In this document: positions 16,118-25,544 of the stretch, one piece after another | Layout of the letters: every line of letters starts with the position of its first letter | Numbering within the stretch: position 1 is the first letter of the stretch | Assembly (NCBI GenBank): GCA_003427395.1 | Contig: BFEA01000101.1 | Location: 2,507,182 to 2,532,844, forward strand | DNA: 25,663 bases | Reading direction: 5' to 3' | DNA from: Chara braunii | Taxonomy: Eukaryota; Streptophyta; Charophyceae; Charales; Characeae | Program-made: the position numbers and the translations under genes | The notes under the pieces: model-generated | Told to the model about the DNA's origin: nothing | The model's input: only the letters and a program-made list of their open reading frames with translations | The model's database searches: none

Positions 16118-16669
16118 ACGCAGAGGCATTTTTTTTGGGAATAATAATTGAAACAATTGGCCTCACTCAACACTCTACATGCGTTGGGAAGATTTTCAGA
16201 CCAGATGCCTTCAGATGAGTCCAACATTTTGAATGTATCAGATCCAGAAAGCGTCCAAATGTGTGTATAGGGTTGTGTAGTGGAGTGAGGCCCAAAAGGT
16301 GTTCCGAGGTGTGAGCACAAATCCAGGCTGTCAGGAAGCAAGAATGTAACCAACCAACCAATGGGCGTGTAGATCAGTTGGTACACCCACGCAGAGGCAT
16401 TTTTTTTGGGAATAATAATTGAACAATTGGCCTCGCTCCACTGCACAACACTCTACATGCGTTGGGACGATTTTCCGACCAGATGCCTTCAGATGGGTCA
16501 AACATTTTGAATGTATCAGATCCAGAAAGCGTTTAACTGCGTGTAGATGGTTGTGTAGTGGAGTGAGGCCCAATAGGTGTTTTGCGGTGTGAGCACAAAT
16601 CCAGGCTGTCAGGAAGCACGAATGTAACCAAGCAACCAATGGGCGTGTAGACCAGATGGTACACCCACA
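16118..16669. repeat. Large tandem duplication, period 271 bp
   Basis: Copies 16118-16388 and 16389-16669 begin ACGCAGAGGCATTTTTTTTGGGAATAATAATTGAA and share ACTCTACATGCGTTGGGA, GACCAGATGCCTTCAGATG, TTTTGAATGTATCAGATCCA and TGGTACACCCAC. About 90% identical with small indels, including CTCCACTGCACA present only in copy 2. Minus-strand frames of 64-148 codons read through the duplication and encode nothing recognised. It may be a degraded element, but no ends or tail are visible. Confidence 0.92.
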
Positions 16670-16805
16670 AACTGTTGAAATACAGACCCAAGTTAGAATC
16701 CAGATGCAGTTGAAAAAAAATGTAATGAAGCAAGTAGTACTTGTGTAAGTGTACCTTCGAAGAACTAATCAAGTGAATGCTGGGTGACGTAATAGACCGA
16801 ATGTC

Positions 16806-17040
16806 AAATGAAGCAAACAAGCAAATAGTATCGGGAGCAAGCAAGTAGAGTATGTGACGCGACGCAAGGAAGCCAAGCCAGTAGCCTTCGAAGCAAGGAA
16901 GCAAGGCACAATCTGAGAGACGCAGGCAAGGTAGTAGTATCTGAAGCAAGGAAGTAAGTGAAAGTAGTATTGGATGCAAGTAGTAGCTGAAGCAAGCAAG
17001 CGAGTAAGGCGGTAGTATTCAAGGCAAGGTAGCAAGGGAC
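16806..17040. repeat. Irregular GAAGCAAG / GTAGTA short-repeat tract
   Basis: GAAGCAAG-like words recur about every 20-45 bp (for example AAGCAAACAAGCAAATAGTA, CGAAGCAAGGAAGCAAGGC, TGAAGCAAGGAAGTAAG), often followed by GTAGTAT. The tract is purine-rich and variable, with no fixed period, and looks like a decayed minisatellite. Confidence 0.65.
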
Positions 17041-18433
17041 AGGAAGTTATTCCTGTCTTATGTTTAGGAGAACAATGAAGTGAAGCCAGGCCTTGGCCAG
17101 TAGTTGTTGGCTTTGAGACAGTGTGGGTCAGGCAGTGTCTTATTTTGACCGACACTCATCTTGGGCAAGTCCGAGGAATGGGAAAGGGAGGCTTAGGCGC
17201 ATAAACTGCTACCGAGTGGGGATCTCCTGCACACGAAGGGATCTCTTGCTCACATGAGGATCGGCTTCCTTTCAAGATATTGATGGTACATGATGGCAAT
17301 CCCAGCGCTTTGATTTTGCTGTCATGATGCTAGACTGCAGTAGTGGTTTGAACTCTGGATCGGTGTTCGTGATTTTCGAAGAGTCATGCTCGTTAACGCC
17401 GTAGTTTCTTTGCAAGTTTCTTGACCTTTGAGAAGCAGAACAAGCTGGAGAACTAGTAGCAGATTGGTGTTTCACTTTTGTTTTCGCTGGGCTGCCCACG
17501 TGAAAAGGATTGGGGTGCCCATGGAGAGAAGGAACTGCTATTCAATTCGAAAACAAGAAAAACCTAGTGTACACGGCCGCAGCCTTGTAGAAAGGAACTC
17601 GTAGCCGCCGCACTGTATCATTGGAACTTGCGGGTTGTGACCGCCGTTCGTAAATTCAATTGGCGGCCATTGAAGCGTTACCGGCCTCCAGGCGGGGCCG
17701 ATGTATGGGTGTAGGGGTGGTTTAAGGGTATGCTTGCAGAGCACTGAGATGGTTTTTTGTCACTCACAAAGTATTCTGAATCTTGTATTTCAGTGGGCTT
17801 TATGTCCGGCGCTGGCATATGAAGTGGCCACGGAGACCCTCAGCTTGTCTGCCCACTTACCCTATGGCTACCTGGTGAAGTCGACCGTAAGCAAATGGTG
17901 AATGTGAGGGTGACAACTGCAACAGCTTCTGCAAGGAGGCTAAAAACCTCCAGGCATTATGTTAGAACTAAGCATTTGGATCAAATCTGAACAAGAGGTG
18001 TTGATTCACTGACTCCTGCTGAAAAGCATGTGAGGGATTTTTTTTTTTTTTCCCCTTACCTCTGTACTGCCTCCAGGTGAAGGATCTGTCAGGCTGACAG
18101 GCGAGCAGGGTTTATTTCTAGGAAGAATGTTTATGCTTTGAAAAACAAGTCAGTCCTGTTGTGTGATGAGAAGGAAATGGCCTTCATATAATAGAGATGG
18201 GAAGAGTCCGCGTATGAATAGAAGCCAAGCGGAAAAGTCTGCGGAGGAAGAACGGAGCAGAAGCAAAAGAATGATCTGGACCTACTGTTTATGCGCAAGT
18301 GAGAGTTGCATTTTTTTGTACACAATGTTTTGTCATGTGTGGTCCGCTCTGGTATGCGTCGAGGCGAGTGTTGTGCATTCATAATGAGATGAAAAATAAG
18401 AATGCAGTGCTGGAAAGGCACAATTGGGGTTGT
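17041..18433. other. Non-coding stretch, no gene recognised
   Basis: GGGATCTC.TGC.CAC occurs at 17220 and 17239 as a small duplicate. A T run lies at 18039-18051. Frames of 60-128 codons match no family I know. No RNA gene, LTR or inverted-repeat element could be supported. Confidence 0.45.
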
Positions 18434-18578
18434 AAGGTCTGGAGAGAGAATGAGGTGTGAGTGGGCAAGGGAAATGGGAGGAAGGTGGGCAGGAAGGTGT
18501 TTGAATGAGCTTTGGTAAGGGCCAGGACAGAGACTGAGGTGTGAGGGGGCAAGGGAAATGGGAGGAAGGTGGGACAGG
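18434..18578. repeat. Tandem duplication, period 84 bp
   Basis: TGAGGTGTGAG.GGGCAAGGGAAATGGGAGGAAGGTGGG occurs at 18451 and 18535. The sequence just before each (AAGG.C.GGA.AGAGA.TGAGG) also matches, so the copies start near 18434 and 18517. Confidence 0.9.
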
Positions 18579-18620
18579 CACAGCCAGCAAAGGGAAGGGG
18601 AGACGGTGTATGCACATCTG

Positions 18621-18622
<2 letters not shown>

Positions 18623-18674
<52 letters not shown>
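18623..18674. repeat. (GA)26 microsatellite
   Basis: An uninterrupted GA run of about 52 bases just after the purine-rich 84-bp duplication. Confidence 0.95.
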
Positions 18675-18677
<3 letters not shown>

Positions 18678-19401
18678 GGAAAGAAAAAGGTAAAGAGGAT
18701 TTATTTCAGATGTGCATGGGTGGGGGGAAACGCAGGCTAATGACTCAGCTAATTCATTTGTCAGGTTGGAAAATCATCTGAATCAAATTCATGTGGAAAA
18801 GAGTCCGATTAACTTTTCTATTTTGGAGAACTGAAAAATGTGCTCGGCGAGATTCTGGCTGAGAACGCAGACTTTTTTTTTTGTGGGTCGTTAACGAGGT
18901 GATAAGAGCAGCCCTGTTAAGTAGGGCCCAACACAGACATCTTTTATCTTCATCGTGAGTTTTATCCTGGAAATGTACGCCGCCTTTTGGAGTTCTTCGT
19001 AAGGTTACATTTTCGATGCCTGTGTGTGAGGGTTTTCCCATTTTTCTGGATTGGTCAGGGAAGATAAGACACCCGCCAGATCGGCACCTGCTGTCCCTGG
19101 CCATGATGGCCTGACTGAGTCCCATCCTGGCAGCTTGCAGTGAAACGAAAGATAAAGTAGGGACAGAAATGTATTGTGGAACTGCAAACGAATTAATATT
19201 TGCTGAGGGTAAATTGGAATTGAACATAAAGAGAAATACTGGGTGGGCCAGCTGAGCCAGATTGATGAATGCTCCGGGCAACCACAGCACAGAACGACGA
19301 GACACGTAGGATTAATAAGGCTAATGCTCCACAGCCTGGCAACGGGGACAACGGGCTTATGCAACTTAAGACCCGCACGGAAACAGTAGCGAGAAGAGAG
19401 G
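18675..19401. other. Non-coding stretch with an unexplained 183-codon minus frame
   Basis: A minus-strand frame spans 18754-19305. It begins at GTG, not ATG, and shows no domain, signal or membrane pattern I recognise, so I do not call it a gene. Ordinary base composition and no repeats seen make it the least repetitive part of the right half of the window. Confidence 0.4.
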
Positions 19402-19582
19402 GTGAAACCACCAGTACTTCACCCAGCTATTGATGCCGACCCTCCTAAAATCTCTCTATGCGCCAAACAACGAACTGGTGCGGATCGTCGATGAAATTCA
19501 TCGGTGTTGAAGACCTTGAGAGTTGCGGTGCTTATATGACAAGGGCTGGCAGCCGACGTATGGGTCAAGTAGTGGTGGCTTA
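19402..19582. mobile_element. CCACCAGTAC-family unit (P4)
   Basis: Begins GTGAAACCACCAGTACTTCACCCAGCTATTG and ends CAAGTAGTGGTGGCTTAA, inverted relative to each other. About 181 bp. The left flank of the interior (CCCAGCTATT) is shared with the units at 21562 and 21861. Confidence 0.65.
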
Positions 19583-19602
19583 ACCTGCCACCTCTTTTGC
19601 CA

Positions 19603-19670
19603 TGCTTCCCTACCAGTACCCTGTTGTTTCAGGAGAATGCTGTCCTTCCCTACCAGTGCCCGGTTGTTTC
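19603..19670. repeat. Tandem duplication, period 41 bp
   Basis: CTTCCCTACCAGT.CCC.GTTGTTTCA.GGGAG/GGAGAATGC occurs at 19603 and 19644, directly after unit P4. Confidence 0.75.
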
Positions 19671-19783
19671 ATGGGAGCTGCTGAATGGAACGACCAGGTG
19701 TGGCCAACTGTTACTTCGGATGGTAGACCTGTGTTGATTCCCTAGTATGAGTACTTGGCAGATAGTAGGGTTCTTGTGCGTTT

Positions 19784-20135
19784 AGTTTAACCACCACTAC
19801 CTCCGAGACTGTTTTTGCCGACCCTGAATTTCACTGCACACCGAGTTTTGCCGAGCCTGGGTCCCATTGTATGCTCTTTTCTGGTACTCGTAGGAAAAAA
19901 AAAGAAAAACAAGAAAAGGAAAAATGCAAAGACGTATATAGAACATTGGGTACACATGAGAATCTGCCAGAAGGCGTTACTGCCCACAGCAAAACGCGGC
20001 AATAGGAAAAAAAAAAAAAAAAGGAAAAAAAGCAACAACTCTTTGGACGTGAAAGCAGCTGGATACAGAACATTGGGCACAAGTGAGAATATGTCCCCCC
20101 AACGGGCACTACAGTCCTCAGCATACACACTGCCC
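19784..20135. repeat. Isolated CCACCA family end (P5) followed by an old 128-bp duplication and A-rich runs
   Basis: TAGTTTAACCACCACTACC at 19784 looks like a left end of the family, but no right end is seen before the next unit at 20312. Downstream, ATA.AGAACATTGGG.ACA.(G)TGAGAAT occurs at about 19936 and 20064, and CCCACAGCAAAACG / CCCTCAGCAAAACC at about 19982 and 20132. A-rich runs (19894-19922, 20007-20031) lie between them. Confidence 0.5.
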
Positions 20136-20311
20136 TCAGCAAAACCGGTAGCCTCATGCTGATTTGCTCAGGTTTCTTTTTTCATGGTGGAAGTGTGCTC
20201 GGTCCTGTGCACTCAAAATTCCTAAATGGAGGTCTGCAGCACCCACACTAGCGTAGAGTCTCAAATCTACTCGGTGTTTTAGCCCCTGCTCCAGGGCTGC
20301 GGAGCATAAGC

Positions 20312-20507
20312 TTAAATGACCAGTAAGTTTCCCGGTCATTTTTTGAAGTTGTGGCTTGCATGCTGCCGCAACTTTGGGGGTTCGCCCTCCCGAGCAAACT
20401 GGCTGGCAACACCAGCCAGAAGGAGGGCCTTGCTGGTTGGTGTTTTTTTGGTGCGCAGGGCGTTTCCAGCTCCAGGGAAAATTGCGTCAGAAGTACTGGT
20501 GTTTTAA
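20312..20507. mobile_element. CCACCAGTAC-family unit (P6), most complete of the long subtype
   Basis: Begins TTAAATGACCAGTAAG and ends GAAGTACTGGTGTTTTAA, about 196 bp. The interior (CGGTCATTTTTTGAAGTTGTGGCTTGCATGCTGCCGCAACTTT.., GAGCAAACTGGCTGGCAACACCAGCC, AGAAGGAGGGCCTTGCTGG, GGTGCGCAGGGCG) aligns with P1 and P2 at 2922-3596, 17 kb away. It serves as a reference for dissecting that composite. Confidence 0.75.
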
Positions 20508-21264
20508 TTGGTTCTCATGGGGCTGCGATATCAACAACCTTTGGCTAAGGGTCACCTTAGACTTGGCTACCGAGTTCATGATGGATAATGACTCGAGAAA
20601 CCAAAAATTAAGGAGGCTGTACTTGTACCCGTCCCATGTATGCCAGAACCGCTTTGAGTGGAGTATCACTGACATTGCTAAAACAAATGGTTAACCAAGA
20701 CCCTAAGGCCTTCAGACCCCTTTAAGGCCTCTGTACCCTACTGACTGCTCCTGTCAGTTGGAAGTTGGCTTTCTGATGAGTGCGCTGCGATCTGGGGGTG
20801 GCTGGGAACCTATAGTCCCAAGGGATGCGAGAGGCAGAGGTAATTCCAAAAACAAAAAAGAACCACTAACTTCGGCGATTCTTCACTTGTCAGAAGGTGC
20901 CAAAACGTCAGAACTAGTGAAAAATGGAGTGCCCATAAATCAGGTCCTGATTCTTCCAGGAAAAAGTATTTAAAAAAATGGAAAAGTAACTTTAAACGTG
21001 AAACAACAAAATCTTAAGTCCTTTCTATGCATTTTTCATTTCCCTGCTGCCCATCCAGGCCAAAACGATTTGTGAAGGGGACGGGTAAAATATCTGTAAA
21101 ACAAAGAGACCAAAAATTAGCTGTTGATGTTTGTTTTTGAAGATGTTTCCTGGAAAATAAGTCCATGTAGCAAATTGCCGTGTTTCTTATTTTATCCTCA
21201 GTTTTTGCCAAAGCTGTGCTACCACTGTGCTGCCAATAGCCAGGATGAAACAGTGGCACCAGTC
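20508..21264. other. Non-coding stretch, no gene recognised
   Basis: Short frames only (up to 112 codons, the largest beginning inside unit P6). No element end, RNA gene or tandem repeat is evident. Confidence 0.45.
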
Positions 21265-21297
21265 CCCCAAATTCCGTAGCATCGGGGGAGGTAGTGG

Positions 21298-21423
21298 TTC
21301 AAAGCACCAGTACCTACCGCATTTGTAGGGCCCCTTTGTTTCGATTGAATATAGACCCAGGCGGCATGCCAATTCATCCACCGCATTAACGGCCTATAAA
21401 TGAGGTAGGTCCTGGTGGTTTAA
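21298..21423. mobile_element. CCACCAGTAC-family unit (P7), short form
   Basis: Begins TTCAAAGCACCAGTACC and ends GTAGGTCCTGGTGGTTTAA, a clear inverted pair, 126 bp. The interior is unrelated to P8 and P9. Confidence 0.75.
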
Positions 21424-21561
21424 GGTGAACTAACCATCACCAAATTACGAGAGATGACCAGTATTGCACCTTCTTTTCTATCTCTCTTCTTTTGTGCTAT
21501 CAGTAGCCCTGCTAAATGGTGTCGCCAGGCCTGGAAATTCCTTTAGCACTGAGGGAGGTGG

Positions 21562-21722
21562 TTTAAACCACCAGTGCTTGGCCCAGCTATTGGCCACGGA
21601 AAAAAAATAGAGTAGAAACGTTTCTAGTTGGATGAATTTGGGCGCTCCTGTAGTGGCCCGTACGTTTCCTAAAATTGCGTAGCGTTAACGCTACGCGACT
21701 GTAGGAAGTACTGGTGGTTTAA
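21562..21722. mobile_element. CCACCAGTAC-family unit (P8) with best terminal repeats
   Basis: Begins TTTAAACCACCAGTGC and ends AAGTACTGGTGGTTTAA. The inverted match is near-perfect over 15 bases. 161 bp. Its right third holds the 20-bp palindrome at 21677-21696. Confidence 0.8.
21660..21711. other. Hairpin with perfect 20-bp palindrome GCGTAGCGTTAACGCTACGC
   Basis: GCGTAGCGTT/AACGCTACGC at 21677-21696 is perfectly self-complementary. Outside it, GTACGTTTCCTA (21660) and TAGGAAGTAC (21702) form a second inverted pair, so the 52-bp segment can extrude as a cruciform. It sits in the right part of unit P8. Confidence 0.85.
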
Positions 21723-21860
21723 GGTGAACCATCACCAATTTACGAGAGGTCACCAGTATTGCGCCTTCTTATTTTTTTCTCTTCTTTTCTGCCACCAGTA
21801 GCCCTGCTAAAATGGTGTCGCCAGGCCTGCAAATTCCCTTAGCGTTGGGGGAGGTAGTGG

Positions 21861-22038
21861 TTTAAATGACCAGTACTTTTCCCAGCTATTTTTTAGACAT
21901 GCGGCTCGTTAACAGCCACGACTTTTGGGGCCGGGCCACTGGTGATAGTTCATCAGCTCCCGTTGTCTCGTTTTGGGCCTTGGAAAGTTGCAGTGAGGGC
22001 CCCTCGACAGATGTGTGGGCGGGGTACTGGTGGTTTGA
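21861..22038. mobile_element. CCACCAGTAC-family unit (P9)
   Basis: Begins TTTAAATGACCAGTACTTTTCCCAGCTATTTTTTAGACATGCGGCTCG and ends GGGTACTGGTGGTTTGA. 178 bp. The first 20 bases match unit P6 closely (TTTAAATGACCAGTA). Confidence 0.75.
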
Positions 22039-22085
22039 GTTGAACCATTACCAGTTTCTGAAAGGTGACACTGTTCGCGCCTGAA

Positions 22086-23550
22086 CATGTCTTTTCAAAA
22101 ATCGGTTGGCCCTTTTTCTCATCTGGCTGGCTTCACATCTTGGTGGGATTCCGTGTTCCCTGGCCAGGCTCCTTGGCTTGCAGGTTTGGCCAGGTGACTC
22201 TCTTGGCCTGTCTTAGGGTTGGATACCACAATATTGTTTTCAAGAACATGGAAAAGCTTGAATCCTTCATCTAGAGATTAATTCCAATTCAGTTTTCGTT
22301 TTGAAAGCTGATGTACTAGACTTAGGAAACCCGCAAAAGAAAGCCGGAACAAACTCTATATGAATGCAGAAAAGGAAGGGAAAACAACAGAACTCGGCTA
22401 GGATCTTTGGGCGTGTCACCTCGCTCGCCTTCGGCCTGTCCACTATGACCTGCATAGCTTATTGGACGGTCTTGAAGATAAAGCGGCCTCTTGCAATGTC
22501 TCGTCCTGCTCCTCTTTGAGTTGTTGCTCCTTACGCAGGTTGTGTTATCGGAGAATTTGTCCGAGACAATTGCTTGCATTCATTTTGAGCTTTTTGGACT
22601 GCTGCCTATATGAAGCTAGTGCCTAACCCAGGCTCCTACGAAGGCGCTGGGGGAACGATAGATGGCACCTTAACGAAGTCACTCGAGGCTTCCAGTTCGA
22701 AGGAAAACACTCATGTGAGCCTCCAAGAAGCACAAAGTGCAGCAATTCGGACATCTCCGTTGAGGTTATGCATACTATCCTAGAAACAGAGTGTAAACCA
22801 CACTTCCTGAAATGTTCCAACTCTGGCGAGCCTGGTTATTCGCAAAATACTTGTATGAAACAGATATGCCGAGATTTTTGAGTGGCGGCTGTCTGGTACA
22901 TAGAAAGGTCGAAGGTCCAAATGCTTCGACACACTAAACTACTAAATATTGACGAGTTTTCTGCATAATAAGGATCAAGATGATAGATTCTTGACTCTAG
23001 TGCAAAGGCACCTATATACAGCTTGTCCTCCCTGTTGCAGTGCATGAGACGCAAGTGCTTGCCACACATTGGTTGTGGCAAGTTAGGCGAACTGACGGTT
23101 CACAGTCCATAGGGTGTTTATTGCTGGAGGGTTTCCTGTCCCATAAGTACTTCCAGACTTTCCCGTTTTGCTTTTATTATCTATGTGCTGCTCATTGTCT
23201 GGTGTTCCAGACTGGCCAACTCAAGGGATCACAGGTTCATGTCATGGCACGTAAGAAGGTGACCTCTTAGCAGGATCGCAGTTTGCACCCGTTGTGCAGT
23301 TGGCCTAGTCTGGGTGTTTTGGTAAATTCACATTGCTGCAATATGGTGTTCATGCTTGTGATGCACAAGGAATGCGTAGCATGGCTGAACCACCATACTT
23401 CTCTGCCCTGTTTTGTTCTGATGCGGTTGTTAAATTGGCTGCATGTACGCTCGGATGTACTGCTCCTTGAATTCGCTGCATATTTCGGGTCTGGGCGTAT
23501 TGAATGTAAGTACTAGTAGGAAATTGCACCTGTGTCTTTTTGACAAAACT
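22086..23550. other. Non-coding stretch, no gene recognised
   Basis: About 1.4 kb of ordinary composition with no repeats I could see, and frames no longer than about 115 codons, none with a recognisable motif. It could hide small exons or introns of an unseen gene, but nothing supports one. Confidence 0.45.
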
Positions 23551-24110
23551 GAAGTACTGGTGGGAAGTCGGGGATCGAAAGTGCTGGTGGTTAAAGGGGG
23601 GATGGCATTTTGGCCGCAACCCAGGAAGGTCTGTGCCACAGGAGTTGGAATGTTAGGGTTAGGACTGTGCCATAGGAGTTGGAATGTTACGGTTATGTTA
23701 GGCAGAGAAAGAACTGAAGTACTTGTGGGAAACGAGGCTTGGAAGTACTGGTTGCTTAAGCTCGGCTGGCAATTTTTTCACAAACCGTGAAGGACTGCCA
23801 CACGAGTCAGAATGTTATGGCTACCGTTGGCAGTGATAAAAATCGAGTACCGGTGGGAGAACAAGGGTCGGAAATACTGGTGATTTAAAGCACCAGCACA
23901 TGCACCCAGGAAGGTTGAGAACCTAAAATTTCAGAGGCTCTCGCGCCGTTGATAGAATAAATTGACGGCAGGCGACTTCCGAAAGGGGCCAGCGGCCGAT
24001 GGCTGGCTTGTACTGGTGGTTTGAGGGGGATGGCAATGTGGTTACAAACCATGAAAGACTGCCACAACACTTTGAATATTGCGGCTACAGCTAGAAGAAA
24101 CAGTCGTATC
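23551..24110. repeat. Second tandem array of TACTGGTGG-ended repeats, three to four copies
   Basis: Two-part motif (G)AGTAC.(G/T)GTGGGA followed after ~30 bases by GTACTGGT.G.TTAA occurs at 23551-23595, 23714-23759 and 23844-23888. Each of the blocks after it (23592, 23756 and 24023) shares TGGCA.T.TT....C.AACC..GAA.GAC/GTCTG.CCAC and GAATGTTA.GGCTA. Spacing 163, 130 and about 165 bp. Unit P10 (23883-24024) sits between the third and last blocks. Confidence 0.75.
23883..24024. mobile_element. CCACCAGTAC-family unit (P10)
   Basis: Begins TTTAAAGCACCAGCACATGC and ends CTTGTACTGGTGGTTTGA, inverted pair, 142 bp. Flanked on both sides by the array repeat, as if inserted in it. Confidence 0.7.
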
Positions 24111-24518
24111 TGCATGAGCAGGTTGCTTCAGGTCATGTTTGGCAGTTTCTTTTCAACCTGGTGGAGCGCAGTCCCACTATCCGAGGGATTAGACTGGTAA
24201 CAGCGTTGTGTGATATTGTGTGTTATGCTTTTGAAAAATGATTCAGAAGCGATTCAAGACTGTTTTCCTTTTGGTCTGTGTTTCTCTGTTTTATCATTTC
24301 TTTGCGAAGAAATAATTTGTCACAGTTCACAGTTCAAAGGGTACTGCTTTCATTCCTTGGTTTTGTCAGAATCTGGAAATGTGCCTGCGTGGCAGTGATG
24401 TGAAAATAGAAAGAATGGGATCGGCGAATGTGAGTCCGCGAAACGCTTTGCTGAAGAGACTAACAACAAGAGAAAACAAAACATAGTTCTACAAACACAA
24501 AATCTCAGGCCTGCATAA
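24111..24518. other. Non-coding stretch, no feature recognised
   Basis: Short frames only. CACAGTTCACAGTTCA near 24320 is a trivial repeat. Nothing else supported. Confidence 0.4.
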
Positions 24519-24749
24519 TCAAAAGCATGAACAGCCGGCCAGGCATCGCACAAGTGATCAGCCGCAGCACTGAATTGGATCCGCCTCGCAGTGGGATCGC
24601 GCCTCTGGGGTCGCAATATCTGTTGGTATATTCTCAAAAGCATGGACAGCCGGCCAGGCATCGCACAAGTGATCAGCCGCTGCACTGAATTGGATCCGCC
24701 TCGCGGTGGGATCACGCCTTTGGGGTCGCAATATCTGTTGGTATATTCT
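24519..24749. repeat. Very recent tandem duplication, period 115 bp
   Basis: Copies 24519-24633 and 24634-24748 differ at about 5 of 115 positions. They share AGCCGGCCAGGCATCGCACA, GCACTGAATTGGATCCGCCT and CGCAATATCTGTTGGTATAT. The minus strand is open through it (121 codons), but the duplicate is read in two different frames, because 115 is not a multiple of three, so it is not a coding repeat. Confidence 0.95.
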
Positions 24750-25109
24750 GGATTTTCGACGGGTATGGATGGAAGCTTCTATCGATTGTAGTCCCCACTG
24801 AGATGAAAGTAGTTTTCCATGTCATGAGTGTATGATGTGCAACCTTCGAGAAGTTTGAGTGTACGCATCGAAATGTGTATGCACGGAAGGCAGCATTTGT
24901 GTAGGCACCCAGTGGCATCGGGCTGGTTGGAGTAATAGTTCTTATGTTGCTGTGCTCATTCTAAGAAAGCTGAGCTTTGTAATGCAGTGGTACATCACTG
25001 CTGGACTTCTTGCAACTGTCTGGGAGAGTTCTAAGCACGCTTGTTCACAATTGTGTTCGGTAGTGTACATAGCCGGACATCTGCAAGGTTGTGATAGAGA
25101 AACTGTGGT
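24750..25109. other. Non-coding stretch, no feature recognised
   Basis: Frames up to 84 codons without known motifs. No repeat or RNA gene supported. Confidence 0.4.
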
Positions 25110-25266
25110 GTAAAACCACCAGTACATGTCAGCCATTGGCCGTGGGCCCCTTTTGGAGGCCGCTTGCCGACGATTTATATTACCGATGGTGCGCAGGCCT
25201 TTAAAGTTTTAGGAGAGGCTCAATCGGACTCTCAACTTGGGTGGGGCCGTGTGCTGGTGATTAAAA
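25110..25266. mobile_element. CCACCAGTAC-family unit (P11)
   Basis: Begins GTAAAACCACCAGTACATGTCAGCCATTGGCC and ends CGTGTGCTGGTGATTAAAA, inverted pair, 157 bp. A solitary copy outside any array, so its flanks (TGTGGTG and GGCAGG) are the cleanest place to look for a target duplication. None is obvious. Confidence 0.7.
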
Positions 25267-25544
25267 GGCAGGTCAGTAGATTGCCATTGGTCTTAGTCCA
25301 ACGCTTGATGGTTGCTACGTTCGTGCTAGAAACACATAAATCTTGTAGTAGATTGGACTGCGCGCGAACTTGAAGCAAACATGGGGGACCAGTGAGGGCT
25401 GATAGTGGGCCCCGATTTAGCATCACTCTGTTCTGACAGCTGGAACGGATACCGTATTGGACATCCACGCATGACAATAGTGGTTCAGATAGGATCGAGT
25501 GTTTAGAAAACATTCACATCTGATAGCAGCTCCGCAGAACTATG
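25267..25544. other. Non-coding linker
   Basis: Nothing recognised. A 93-codon minus-strand frame has no known motif. Confidence 0.35.

Larger units (their letters stand above)
21265..22085. repeat. Higher-order array alternating spacer (S) and CCACCAGTAC unit (P)
   Basis: Order: partial S (21265-21300), P7, S1 (21421-21566), P8, S2 (21719-21865), P9, partial S (22036-22085). S1 and S2 are about 146 bp, close to 88% identical, starting TTAAGGTGAAC and including CGAGAG.T.ACCAGTATTGC, CCTGCTAAA and GGTGTCGCCAGGCCTG, and ending GGAGGTAGTGGTTTAAA. P7, P8 and P9 share only their ends and CCCAGCTATT. Each P-S junction is the family end TGGTGGTTTAA. Starts of P are 264 and 299 bp apart. Confidence 0.8.

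Noticed and set aside
16118-16979. Minus-strand frames of 64-148 codons repeated across the 271-bp duplication
   Set aside because: They merely follow the duplication, which has frame-breaking indels between copies, and match no known protein.
18754-19305. 183-codon minus-strand open frame in low-repeat DNA
   Set aside because: Begins at GTG, shows no family motif, signal peptide or membrane segment. Could be part of an exon but nothing supports it.
24350-24715. 121-codon minus-strand frame over the 115-bp duplication
   Set aside because: The two copies are read in different frames, so the sequence was not duplicated as protein, and no motif is recognised.
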